64,000 nucleotides of DNA from an uncultured Anaerolineae bacterium (GTDB lineage: Bacteria; Chloroflexota; Anaerolineae; Aggregatilineales; Phototrophicaceae): assembly GCA_937995825.1 (NCBI GenBank), contig CALKJO010000009.1, forward strand, positions 186,001 to 250,000. Reading direction: 5' to 3'. Positions 39,014-47,142 of this stretch are shown here, piece after piece (the first letter of the stretch is position 1; every line of letters starts with the position of its first letter). The position numbers were made by a program, and so were the translations under genes. The notes beneath the pieces are model-generated. The model ran no database searches. It saw only the letters and a list, made by a program, of their open reading frames with translations, and was not told where the DNA came from.

Positions 39014-41137
39014 ATGGCAGATAAACAAAGCGTACAACCGAATGACCCCGCCTGGGAGACGCTGCTGCCGATCTGCGGCAGTATGCTGCGTCCGGGGGCA
39101 AAGGATGGCAGCACCGCGCGCAGCCGGGTGCTGGCGCGCACATATTCCCTCAGCAAGGCGTCTAAGCGCCTCGGCATCCGCGCCCGCGTGCTTGAGCGCG
39201 CCGGGCAAAAAGGCGTTCTCACCCTGATCACTGATCCCGACGGCGAAACACGCATTCCAGCGACCGAAGTCGAGTCCGCCTTTCGCAATGATATTCAGCG
39301 CGAGGCAATTGCCGCATTTGAGACCGTGCGTATCAGCCATCTGGCGGTCGTCAATGATGTGACGGTCACTGCGATGCAGCGGCGGCTTAAACGCGCAGGA
39401 TTAAAAAACGGCGAGCCGCTCTGGGGCGATGTGCGCGGCAAATGGGGAATGCCTTGGACGCTGCGCGAATTCCTGCTGATTGCGGATGCCAAGATGCAGG
39501 TCTGGATAGCGCAGCGCCAGCAGACCGAGCAGCAGCGCTGGCGCGGCGCGCTTGAGCAGCAGTGGGAAGAGCAGGCAGCGCTGCGTGAAAAGCTGGTCGC
39601 CGCTTTTCCAACCTGGAAACACGATGGGCGTAAGACGCAGAAAGTCCGGCTGCATGTGGGCCCGCCCAACAGCGGCAAAACGCATGACGCGCTGAAGGCG
39701 CTGGCGCGCGCCGGAAGCGGCTGGTATCTTGCGCCGCTGCGCCTGCTGGCATTCGAAGTCTTCGACCGTCTGAACGCGCGCGGCGTGCTGTGCAACCTGC
39801 TGACCGGCGAGGAGTATATCCCCATTCCCGGCGCGCAGATCACCGCCTCGACGATTGAAATGTTCGATCCGAACAACAGCGGCGCTTGCGTGATCATCGA
39901 CGAGGCGCACATGCTGGCGGATGAGCAGCGCGGGTGGGCATGGACGCGCGCGCTGATGGAAGCGCAGTCGCCGCAGATACATGTGCTTGCCCCACCTGGC
40001 GCAGCGGACTTGATCAAGCAGATGACCCGCGCCGCTGGCATCCCCACGCGCACCGTCAAACATGAGCGCCTGAGCAGCATTCGCGTCGCCGAACATCCGT
40101 GGAAACTGCGCGACATCCCGCCCAAAACAATCCTGGTGGCGTTCTCGCGCGCCGCCGTGCTGGAACTCAAAGCGGCGCTGGAAGACATGGGGCGGACAGT
40201 CGCAGTGGTCTATGGCAATCTCCCACCTGAAGTCCGCCGCCGCCAGGCAGATCGCTTCGCCGATGGAGATGTGGAAATCTGCATCGCCACTGACGCTGTC
40301 GGGATGGGGCTGAATCTGCCGGCGGACAATGTTTGCTTCTACGAAGTGGAGAAGTTCGACGGCAAAGAGAAGCGCACCCTGACCGCCGCTGAAGTCCACC
40401 AGATCGGAGGTCGAGCAGGACGTTACGGCTTGTCGCAGGGGGGCGAGATCGGCGCAACCAACCGCGCTGATTTGAGCATCATCAAGCGCCTGTTTGAGAC
40501 CGAGCCGCCGCCGCTGACCTTCGCCAGAGTCGCCCCGACGGTCGATGATCTGGAACTGCTGCCGGGCAATCTGGCGCAGCGGCTGCGCCAGTGGGCGACG
40601 CTGGAGTCGATCCCGGAAGCGCTGCGCCCCATCGTCAAAACGGCTGACTTATCTGAGCGAATCGCGCTGGCGAGTATGCTGCGCGACCGCGAAGTTGAAT
40701 ATCTCGGTTTGGCGAACGCGCTCAAGCTCGTCAACGCGCCAACTCGCCGCAGCACGCGCGAATACTGGCTCTCGTGCGTGATGGCGATCCTGCGCGATGA
40801 GCGGATGCCGCTCCCACCGATCCCGCCGCGCAGCATCAACAGCGATGCCGAGCTGGAGATGATGGAGACGTGCATTCACTGCGCCGATGTCTATCTATGG
40901 CTGTCGCAGCGCAAAGAGTTCAGCCACTTTGCGCCGCACGAGACCAAAGTCCGCCTTCAGCGCAGCGAATGGTCTGGCAAGATCGACGCCGCGCTTCAGC
41001 GCCAGATCGCCTCCGGCAAACGCTGCATCCGCTGTGGCAAGAAGCTGCCCAGCCGTTATGCTTATGCCATCTGCGACGACTGCTATTACATCGAGAAACA
41101 GAGCCGCAAGTCAAAAGTGCCGCAGTCCGGGCGTTAA
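39014..41137 (+). CDS. SUV3-like DExH RNA helicase with N-terminal HTH modules and C-terminal zinc ribbon
   Basis: 707 residues. Helicase core motifs: I GPPNSGKT (near 216), Ia APLRLLAFEVFDRL with NLLTGEE, II DEAHML followed by RGWAWTRALM (near 295), V ATDAVGMGLNLP and VI QIGGRAGRYG (near 463). The RGWAWTRALM stretch and GPxNSGKT are hallmarks of SUV3, the mitochondrial degradosome helicase. The N-terminal ~200 residues look like excisionase/MerR-type winged HTH units (YSLSKASKRLGIRARVLE, ending TRIPATEVE, then a second one). The C-terminus has CIRCGKKLP and ICDDC, a four-cysteine zinc ribbon. Likely unwinds RNA or RNA/DNA duplexes; the partner nuclease is not in the window. Confidence 0.85.
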   Translation: MADKQSVQPNDPAWETLLPICGSMLRPGAKDGSTARSRVLARTYSLSKASKRLGIRARVLERAGQKGVLTLITDPDGETRIPATEVESAFRNDIQREAIAAFETVRISHLAVVNDVTVTAMQRRLKRAGLKNGEPLWGDVRGKWGMPWTLREFLLIADAKMQVWIAQRQQTEQQRWRGALEQQWEEQAALREKLVAAFPTWKHDGRKTQKVRLHVGPPNSGKTHDALKALARAGSGWYLAPLRLLAFEVFDRLNARGVLCNLLTGEEYIPIPGAQITASTIEMFDPNNSGACVIIDEAHMLADEQRGWAWTRALMEAQSPQIHVLAPPGAADLIKQMTRAAGIPTRTVKHERLSSIRVAEHPWKLRDIPPKTILVAFSRAAVLELKAALEDMGRTVAVVYGNLPPEVRRRQADRFADGDVEICIATDAVGMGLNLPADNVCFYEVEKFDGKEKRTLTAAEVHQIGGRAGRYGLSQGGEIGATNRADLSIIKRLFETEPPPLTFARVAPTVDDLELLPGNLAQRLRQWATLESIPEALRPIVKTADLSERIALASMLRDREVEYLGLANALKLVNAPTRRSTREYWLSCVMAILRDERMPLPPIPPRSINSDAELEMMETCIHCADVYLWLSQRKEFSHFAPHETKVRLQRSEWSGKIDAALQRQIASGKRCIRCGKKLPSRYAYAICDDCYYIEKQSRKSKVPQSGR

Positions 41138-41145
41138 AGATCGGG

Positions 41146-42993
41146 CTATCCGATCAAGCGCTGCTGACCAGCAAAATCGGCAAACCGCGCCGCCGGATTG
41201 GTGTTCAGATACTCCAGGCTTTGATGCCGGAAATACGTATCGTAGAGTTCTGCATAATGACCGCCAAATGCCATCAGCGTATCATGGCTGCCCTGCTCGA
41301 TGATCTTGCCTTGACGCAGCACAATGATCCGATCCGCGCTGCGCACCGTGCTGAGGCGGTGGGCGATCAGAAATGACGTGGATTGCGCCAGAATCAGATC
41401 AAGCGCTTCCTGAATCTGCGCCTCAGTGAATGGGTCAATACTTGCGGTCGCCTCATCGAGGATGAAGATCGATGGCTTCTGCGCCAGCACGCGCATCAAG
41501 CTCACCAACTGCCGCTGTCCCATGCTGAGATGCGCGCCGCGCTCGCCCACATGGGTCATCAGCCCATCGGGGATCGTCTCCAGCCATTCGCCGCCGCCCA
41601 CACTGTAAGCAATTTTTTCAATCTCCGCGTCCGTCATGTCCGGTCTGGCATAGCGGATGTTATCCTTGATAGTCCCGCTGAACAGAAACGGCTGCTGCGG
41701 CACGATCCCCAACCGGGCGCGATACGAGGAAAGATTAAACTGGCGAATGTCCGTCCCATCCACCAGGATTCGCCCGCCCTGAAATTCATAAAAGCGCGCT
41801 AACAGCTTGACGATGCTGCTTTTACCTGCGCCGGTGTGTCCGACGAAAGCGATGCTCTCGCCCGGCTCGATGTTTAGATTGAAATGCTCCAGAACTTTTT
41901 CACCCGTCTTGTAAGCAAACGTGACATCTTCAAACCTGACCGCGCCGCGCAGCGTCGGCAGAGCCGGCAGGTCGCCGGTCTGACGCACTGTATTTTCCGC
42001 ATCGATAAGGGCAAAAATGCGCTCAACTGCGCTCAAGCCTGCCTGAAGCTGGCTCCAAAATGAGGACAGATTGATCAGCGGGAACCAGAAGCGATCCACA
42101 CCCTGGATGAACAAAAACCAGACTCCTGAATCGACCGAACCGCTCTGCGCCAGCATCCCGCCAAAATACACCACCGCCGCGATAGCGACTCCAGCCAGCA
42201 TATTCATGATCGGAAAAACCAGCGCCAGCACGCCCCCGCGCCGCAGGTTGACGCGGTAAGACTGATCGTTAATGGCGCGAAATTCGCTATAAATCTTCGC
42301 CTCCTGACGGAAGTTTTTGGCAACGCTGATGCCAGTCACGCTCTCCTGGATATTATCATTGACCAGCGCCATCGCTCGCGCCCCCTGGCGCGTCACAATG
42401 CGCGCAAAATAGCGAAAGATCATGGTCGTGACAAACACCAGTGGGATCGTGCCAAGCATGAGCAAAGTCAGCCGCCATTCCAGCAAGATCATGACCACCA
42501 ACAGCAGCACAAATTCCAGCACTTGTCCCAGAATTTCGCTGGACAGCATGATCACCTGGCTGAGTTCCTGGGTGTCATTGGTAATGCGGCTGACGATCTT
42601 GCCCGATTTATTCTCATCGTAGAACGCCAGATCGCGATCAACCGCTGCGGCAAAAGCATCCTTGCGCACCTCGCTGATCACATCCGCTACGATGCGCGTT
42701 AGCACAACGCGGCGCAGCCAATACAGCCCATAATACAGCACTGCGACCACAAATAAGCCGATGAGCAGCCCAACAATAGCTGCATCCGGCGCGTTGGCTT
42801 CCAGCAGGTTAATCCCGCCCGAAATTGCCACCGGAATGATCGCGCCCACCAGCGCAAACACGATCACAAGCGCCATCAACGCGAACACGCGCTGCCGATA
42901 GGGGGCGAAATATCTCCCCAAACGGATCAACAGATAGCGATCATCGTATTGGCGGTCATATTTGTCCGCCGCCAGCCCTCCAAAAACACTCAT
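41146..42993 (-). CDS. ABC exporter half-transporter, consensus ATPase subunit
   Basis: 615 residues: six-helix type IV transmembrane domain (about 30-330), then a nucleotide-binding domain. Walker A is GHTGAGKSS, Walker B with intact catalytic Glu is ILDEATASID, and the H-loop is IAHRLSTV. The ABC signature deviates (LSMGQRQ instead of LSGGQ). It forms a heterodimer with the protein of the gene three bases upstream: its altered signature faces the neighbour's altered Walker B, giving one degenerate and one working ATP site. Substrate unknown; drugs or lipids are typical. Ends nine bases from the convergent helicase gene. Confidence 0.9.
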   Translation of the reverse strand: MSVFGGLAADKYDRQYDDRYLLIRLGRYFAPYRQRVFALMALVIVFALVGAIIPVAISGGINLLEANAPDAAIVGLLIGLFVVAVLYYGLYWLRRVVLTRIVADVISEVRKDAFAAAVDRDLAFYDENKSGKIVSRITNDTQELSQVIMLSSEILGQVLEFVLLLVVMILLEWRLTLLMLGTIPLVFVTTMIFRYFARIVTRQGARAMALVNDNIQESVTGISVAKNFRQEAKIYSEFRAINDQSYRVNLRRGGVLALVFPIMNMLAGVAIAAVVYFGGMLAQSGSVDSGVWFLFIQGVDRFWFPLINLSSFWSQLQAGLSAVERIFALIDAENTVRQTGDLPALPTLRGAVRFEDVTFAYKTGEKVLEHFNLNIEPGESIAFVGHTGAGKSSIVKLLARFYEFQGGRILVDGTDIRQFNLSSYRARLGIVPQQPFLFSGTIKDNIRYARPDMTDAEIEKIAYSVGGGEWLETIPDGLMTHVGERGAHLSMGQRQLVSLMRVLAQKPSIFILDEATASIDPFTEAQIQEALDLILAQSTSFLIAHRLSTVRSADRIIVLRQGKIIEQGSHDTLMAFGGHYAELYDTYFRHQSLEYLNTNPAARFADFAGQQRLIG

Positions 42994-42995
42994 GC

Positions 42996-44780
42996 TTAAG
43001 CCTCTATACTGCTCTCTTGCAGACGTGCCGGCGCATAACGCGCAAAAATCCGCCGATAGTCCTCAGACGTGTCCATCAACGCTTCGTGCGTCCCCTGTGC
43101 AGCAACCTGTCCCTGACGCAGCACGATGATATGATCTGCCCAACGAATTTGCGACAGGCGGTGCGTGATCAGAATGGTCGTCCTTCCCTGTGCCGCCGCC
43201 CAAATCGCCTGCTGAATTTTGTCCTCGGTCGCGCTGTCGATGGCGCTGGTGCTGTCATCTAAGATCAAAATCGGTGGCTTGGCGATGAAGGCACGCGCCA
43301 GCGCGATCCGCTGGCGCTGTCCGCCGCTCAGCGTCACGCCGCGCTGCCCAACCATCGTCTGATACCCCTCTGGGAACGATAAGATGAATTCATGCGCCTG
43401 CGCTGCCCGCGCCGCCGCTTCGATCTCTTCCTGAGTCGCCTCCGGCTTGCCAAAGCGGATATTATCTGCAATTGACCGGCTGAAGAGGAAGATGTCCTGC
43501 TCAATGATGCTGATCTGGCTGCGCAAACTCGCCAGACTCCATTCGCGCACATCTACACCATCGACCAGCACTCGTCCGGCGTCCGCGTCATAAATGCGGT
43601 TGATCAGCTTGGTGATAGTGCTTTTGCCACTGCCCGTCTGCCCAACAATCGCGACCGTCTGACCGGGCGCGATCTTAAATGAGACATCGTGCAGCACATG
43701 CGCGCCCTGATTGTAGCCGAAATCGACATGCTCAAACTGGATCGCGCCTTGAATCGGCGCAGCATAGCCCGCCGTATTCTGATCGAGGTCGGTCTGAACG
43801 TTGATGATCTCCAGAATGCGTTTAGCGCTTGCATAGCCCAATGACGCCTGTGCGTAGGACATCTGCGAAGTGAACACCGGAAATCCGAACAACGCTACCT
43901 GACCGATGAGTGCGACCACCGTCCCCCCGTCTATCATCCCAGCGCGATACAGAACTGCCCCGTGCAGAAATGCCCCCACCCATGACAGCCCCAGCAGCAG
44001 CACCGCTAGATAACGCGCTTCCAGATTTCCTTGAGCAATCACAGCGGCGCGCACATCGTCCACATGCCGATTGAAGCGCTGCCCTTCACTGGCTTCCTGC
44101 GCTGCCCCTTTGACCACCTGCAAGCCATCCAGCGCTTCCGCTGCGTTCGCGTTCATCTGACCGAAGGTTGCACGCACGCTCTGCGCAGTTGGCGCGAGCG
44201 CCCGCAGATATCTGATCTGGACAGCCACATACGCAATCAAAAAAAGAGTCGGGACGAGCGCAAGCTGCGGCAGCATTGCTGCCGTCGCCAAGATCGGCGT
44301 GATCAGGAACATTCCCGATCCGACAATCAGATTGACGCCTGGATTCATCATCAGATTCATTTCGCGGACATCGTTGGTCACCCGCGCCATGATCTCGCCA
44401 ACAGGCTGAAGATCGTGAAATGCCATGCTCTTGCCGAGCAGACTGGCATACAGCTCATCGCGCACGTCGCGCTCGATCCGCTGGGCGAACACCTCCGCCG
44501 ACATGTTGCGCATGATCTGCAAACCGCCGCGCAGAATCTGGGACAGGATGATCGCCAGCGCCGCATTTGCCACTGCGGAAAAAGGCTCGCCGTTGATAAC
44601 TGCATTGAAAGCCACGCCGACAAGGTAGGGAACCGCCGCTGCCAGCGCCGCGTTGCTAAACGCGCCGAAGATCATCATCAACCCAAACAGAGGATGGCGC
44701 GCAATATGAGATAGAATGAAACGCAGCGGACTGCGATGATCGGTCTTAAACGGCACGCGGGCAATAAATTCTGAGTTCAT
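42996..44780 (-). CDS. ABC exporter half-transporter, degenerate-site subunit
   Basis: 594 residues, same architecture: six-helix transmembrane domain, then the ATPase domain with Walker A GQTGSGKST, a canonical signature LSGGQRQ, and Walker B LILDDSTSAID where Asp replaces the catalytic Glu (near residue 510). This is the classic degenerate subunit of heterodimeric exporters such as TM287/288 and BmrCD. First gene of the pair; a -10 (TATGAT) and an inverted repeat lie just upstream. Confidence 0.9.
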   Translation of the reverse strand: MNSEFIARVPFKTDHRSPLRFILSHIARHPLFGLMMIFGAFSNAALAAAVPYLVGVAFNAVINGEPFSAVANAALAIILSQILRGGLQIMRNMSAEVFAQRIERDVRDELYASLLGKSMAFHDLQPVGEIMARVTNDVREMNLMMNPGVNLIVGSGMFLITPILATAAMLPQLALVPTLFLIAYVAVQIRYLRALAPTAQSVRATFGQMNANAAEALDGLQVVKGAAQEASEGQRFNRHVDDVRAAVIAQGNLEARYLAVLLLGLSWVGAFLHGAVLYRAGMIDGGTVVALIGQVALFGFPVFTSQMSYAQASLGYASAKRILEIINVQTDLDQNTAGYAAPIQGAIQFEHVDFGYNQGAHVLHDVSFKIAPGQTVAIVGQTGSGKSTITKLINRIYDADAGRVLVDGVDVREWSLASLRSQISIIEQDIFLFSRSIADNIRFGKPEATQEEIEAAARAAQAHEFILSFPEGYQTMVGQRGVTLSGGQRQRIALARAFIAKPPILILDDSTSAIDSATEDKIQQAIWAAAQGRTTILITHRLSQIRWADHIIVLRQGQVAAQGTHEALMDTSEDYRRIFARYAPARLQESSIEA

Positions 44781-44803
44781 AAACTAACCTGAAAACTAGG
44801 TGG

Positions 44804-44830
44804 GTTTGCGGAGACCACGCAAACATCATA
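44804..44830 (-). promoter_or_regulatory. -10 element and operator-like inverted repeat of the ABC exporter operon
   Basis: TATGAT (44830-44825) is followed immediately, in the minus direction, by a perfect inverted repeat GTTTGCG-N7-CGCAAAC (44824-44804), covering the expected transcription start 24 bases before the ORF. This is the usual place for a repressor site. The remaining bases of the gap to 44957 show nothing else clear. Confidence 0.5.
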
Positions 44831-44957
44831 TATGGAAGAGGCTGAGTCCAGCTAAGTCCATTTGCGCGACGATCTCGGCTGGGTCGGCAAGTCCATCGTC
44901 AGCCTAACCTTATTCTAATCGACTTTGCGCATGAAGCGCACAAGATGGGTTTAGAGC

Positions 44958-44993
44958 AAAAAAAGACGCCGAGGCTGCGAAGCTGTCGGCGTC
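44958..44993 (-). terminator. Intrinsic terminator of the ars operon
   Basis: Minus strand: GACGCCGA / TCGGCGTC 8-bp stem, 13-base loop, seven T residues. Located 24 bases after the metallophosphoesterase stop. Confidence 0.9.
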
Positions 44994-45016
44994 CCATTTT
45001 CATCTGCGGCGCGGGA

Positions 45017-45754
45017 TCATCCTGCCCCATCGCGCAGCATTTGCGCAAACGGATGCGGCATTCCTCCCTCTTCCGGTGTCGCTTCAATCGCTTGAGCAAT
45101 CCGTTCAATATCATATGGCACGCGGATAAACTCAACCGACAGATCGCGCCCCACCGCGCTTAGCACAACATATCCGGCGCGTGGATCGCGGTCTTTGGGC
45201 TTGCCAACGCTGCCAGCATTGACGATCTGGCGTCCGCTTGGCAGTACTTTGTGATAGGGCAGATGCGTGTGTCCACAGACCAGCACATCGGCATCGGTCA
45301 TATCCATGATACGCTCGAAATAGTCGTCTGGGCGGTCTTCATAGAGATACTCATTGACCTTGCGCGGGCTGCCATGCACCAGCAGCACCTTCAGGCTACC
45401 CAGTTGAACAGGGATATGCGCCGGAAGCGCGCGCAGAAACGCCTTATTGTCGTCGGTGGTGTGCGCATTTGACCAGGCAATCGACAGCTCACCGCGCCGC
45501 CGGTCAGCATCTGACTTATATGCGCATCCGCAGTCGTCACTGTTGTTGCCAACACCTTGATCGTAGTTGCCCATCAGCGTTGGGATGCCGCGCCGACGAA
45601 TTAGCTCAACCACCTCATTTGGAAACGTCCCGTAACCAACGAGATCGCCCAGGCAGTACAGGTTGCTCAAACCGCGCTTCTCCATATCAGCAAAAACTGC
45701 CTCAAGTGCGGGCAGATTGCCATGAATATCGCCAAAGACCGTAATCGATGTCAT
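45017..45754 (-). CDS. Calcineurin-like metallophosphoesterase
   Basis: 245 residues, YfcE/MJ0936-like family. All metal-site motifs are present: FGDIHGN near residue 7, GDLVGYG, GNYD near residue 68, and GHTHLPYH near residue 155. The ATG at 45754 follows GAGAGGG; an in-frame ATG at 45766 would place that signal inside the gene. It is the third gene of the ars operon, eight bases after the arsR-arsC fusion and before the operon terminator. Family members hydrolyse phosphodiesters; substrate unknown. Confidence 0.88.
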   Translation of the reverse strand: MTSITVFGDIHGNLPALEAVFADMEKRGLSNLYCLGDLVGYGTFPNEVVELIRRRGIPTLMGNYDQGVGNNSDDCGCAYKSDADRRRGELSIAWSNAHTTDDNKAFLRALPAHIPVQLGSLKVLLVHGSPRKVNEYLYEDRPDDYFERIMDMTDADVLVCGHTHLPYHKVLPSGRQIVNAGSVGKPKDRDPRAGYVVLSAVGRDLSVEFIRVPYDIERIAQAIEATPEEGGMPHPFAQMLRDGAG

Positions 45755-45762
45755 GTACCCTC

Positions 45763-46518
45763 TCATTCAGTTTGACTCAGCGTGGAGAGAAAATAGCCGA
45801 TCCGCGCCTTCAAATGCAAAGCAATCTGCTTAAAGGTCGCAGCGCGTTTCGTATCATCATCAATGACTACTGGATCAGGATACCCCCAATGAATGAAAAC
45901 GGCATCTCCCAGAAATGTTGGACACACCTCCCGCGCAACATCGCATACCGTGATGACGAAATCAAACGGTTCAGAAGCGAAATCGGACAGCGGGCGCGCC
46001 CGCTGTCCGCGAATGTCGATCCCAAGCGCGTCCATCGTGCTGACTGCATCGGGATGAACCGCTGACGGTTCGCTTCCAGCACTCACCACATACATCCGAT
46101 TATGACTCAGAGACCGCAGTAAGCCTTCCGCCATCTGCGAGCGCGCGCTGTTGTGCTTGCAGACAAACAAGATGCGCTTGAAAGGCAGTGCTTCAACATG
46201 AAGCGGCAGCAGCGGCGCGCTGATCGCCGGGTGCAGCGCTGCTGCCGCTTCATGAAAAAGTTGGCGCAGCCGCGCAAGATCGGCGCTGTAATACACATCG
46301 CGCCCATCTGCCTCGCTGCGCCGCGTGGTCACCAATTGATCTACGCGCATTTTCTTCAAATGATAGGAAACTAGATTCATCGGCTGCCGCGTCAGCGCAA
46401 CCAGTTCATTGACCTGATGATCTCCCATCGCCAGCGCCTTCAACAGCTCCCAGCGAACCCCATTCGCCAGAAGCCGGATAAACTCCGGCGGGCGCGTCGA
46501 AAATGCGCTTTGCGTCAC
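45763..46518 (-). CDS. ArsR-family regulator fused to an arsenate reductase (LMW-PTP type)
   Basis: 251 residues. Residues 1-100 form a winged HTH of the ArsR type (LLANGVRWELLKALAMGDHQVNEL, then MNLVSYHLKKMRVDQLV). The N-terminal CxCxxC metal site of classical ArsR is not seen, so metalloid sensing must use other residues or the fused domain. Residues about 112-250 are a low-molecular-weight-phosphatase ArsC with the CX5R loop FVCKHNSARSQMAEG and a second redox Cys pair, CDVAREVCP. Sensing and reduction on one chain is unusual but has precedent. It lies four bases after arsC and is probably autoregulated through the dyads at 46987-47032. Confidence 0.85.
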   Translation of the reverse strand: MTQSAFSTRPPEFIRLLANGVRWELLKALAMGDHQVNELVALTRQPMNLVSYHLKKMRVDQLVTTRRSEADGRDVYYSADLARLRQLFHEAAAALHPAISAPLLPLHVEALPFKRILFVCKHNSARSQMAEGLLRSLSHNRMYVVSAGSEPSAVHPDAVSTMDALGIDIRGQRARPLSDFASEPFDFVITVCDVAREVCPTFLGDAVFIHWGYPDPVVIDDDTKRAATFKQIALHLKARIGYFLSTLSQTE

Positions 46519-46522
46519 GATC

Positions 46523-46963
46523 CTAGTTCACGCGCTCCGCTTCAGCTGTTTCCGCAAGCCACAGCTCAATGCGCGCCTTGATCTGATCGCGCACCTCGCG
46601 GAAACGCGCCAGCTTCTCCTCTTCCGTACCTTCAAAGCGCGCCGGATCGTCGAAAATCCAGCGATGAATTCGCTTTGCATCCGCGTTGATGTTGGGGCAG
46701 TCGTCTTCGACCCGACGGCAAACGATGATGGCATCGTCGAAATGCAACCGTCCCATCAATTCCTTGACGCCTTTAGACCGCTGCTCGCTGATATCGATCC
46801 CAACTTCTTTCATCACCTGCACAGCGAGCGGATTCAGTCCTTTTGGCTCCATGCCAGCACTGTAGGCATTATACCTGTCGCCTCCTAGATGCCGCAGAAA
46901 TGCCTCCGCCATCTGCGAACGCGCTGAATTCCCTGTGCAAAGGAAGATCACATTTTTTACCAT
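46523..46963 (-). CDS. arsC: Arsenate reductase ArsC, thioredoxin-coupled type
   Basis: 146 residues. The P-loop is FLCTGNSARSQMAEAF (Cys10, Arg16). A further pair, Cys-X6-Cys in CRRVEDDCPN near residues 82-89, forms the disulfide relay that thioredoxin reduces; DPARFEGT supplies the Asp of the family. Reduces arsenate to arsenite in the cytoplasm. First gene of the operon, preceded by a consensus-like promoter and two palindromes. Confidence 0.9.
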   Translation of the reverse strand: MVKNVIFLCTGNSARSQMAEAFLRHLGGDRYNAYSAGMEPKGLNPLAVQVMKEVGIDISEQRSKGVKELMGRLHFDDAIIVCRRVEDDCPNINADAKRIHRWIFDDPARFEGTEEEKLARFREVRDQIKARIELWLAETAEAERVN

Positions 46964-46986
46964 TTGATTTAATCCAATTCATTTTG

Positions 46987-47004
46987 CTTCAATCTATTTT
47001 GAAG
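46987..47004. promoter_or_regulatory. ArsR-type operator, dyad 1
   Basis: Perfect palindrome CTTCAA-N6-TTGAAG, matching the TTCAA-N6-TTGAA pattern of ArsR/SmtB operators. It touches the minus-strand -10 (TATACT, 47008-47003) and covers the start of transcription of arsC. Confidence 0.7.
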
Positions 47005-47031
47005 TATATATCCGATTGAGGCATGAGTCAA
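47003..47031 (-). promoter_or_regulatory. Promoter of the ars operon
   Basis: Minus strand TTGACT (47031-47026), 17-base spacer, TATACT (47008-47003); close to the primary-sigma consensus. About 40 bases ahead of the arsC start. Confidence 0.8.
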
Positions 47032-47032
47032 T
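47015..47032. promoter_or_regulatory. Operator-like dyad 2 over the ars -35
   Basis: ATTGA-N8-TCAAT, overlapping the -35 hexamer. With dyad 1 it brackets the promoter, as expected for a repressor that blocks polymerase. Confidence 0.5.
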
Positions 47033-47070
47033 GTGCCAGCTCATTTCCAATTTTCGTAAGAATCTACGAT

Positions 47071-47097
47071 GTTTATCTATCCAATTGTTCGATAAAC
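47071..47097. promoter_or_regulatory. Inverted repeat upstream of the peptide ABC operon
   Basis: GTTTATC-N13-GATAAAC, perfect 7-bp arms centred 59 bases before the substrate-binding protein ATG. Possible regulator site for the plus-strand operon; no promoter hexamers nearby are convincing. Confidence 0.35.
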
Positions 47098-47142
47098 TGA
47101 ACGTCATTGAGTTGATGTTCTTAATATTCAGGAGTTGCTTCG

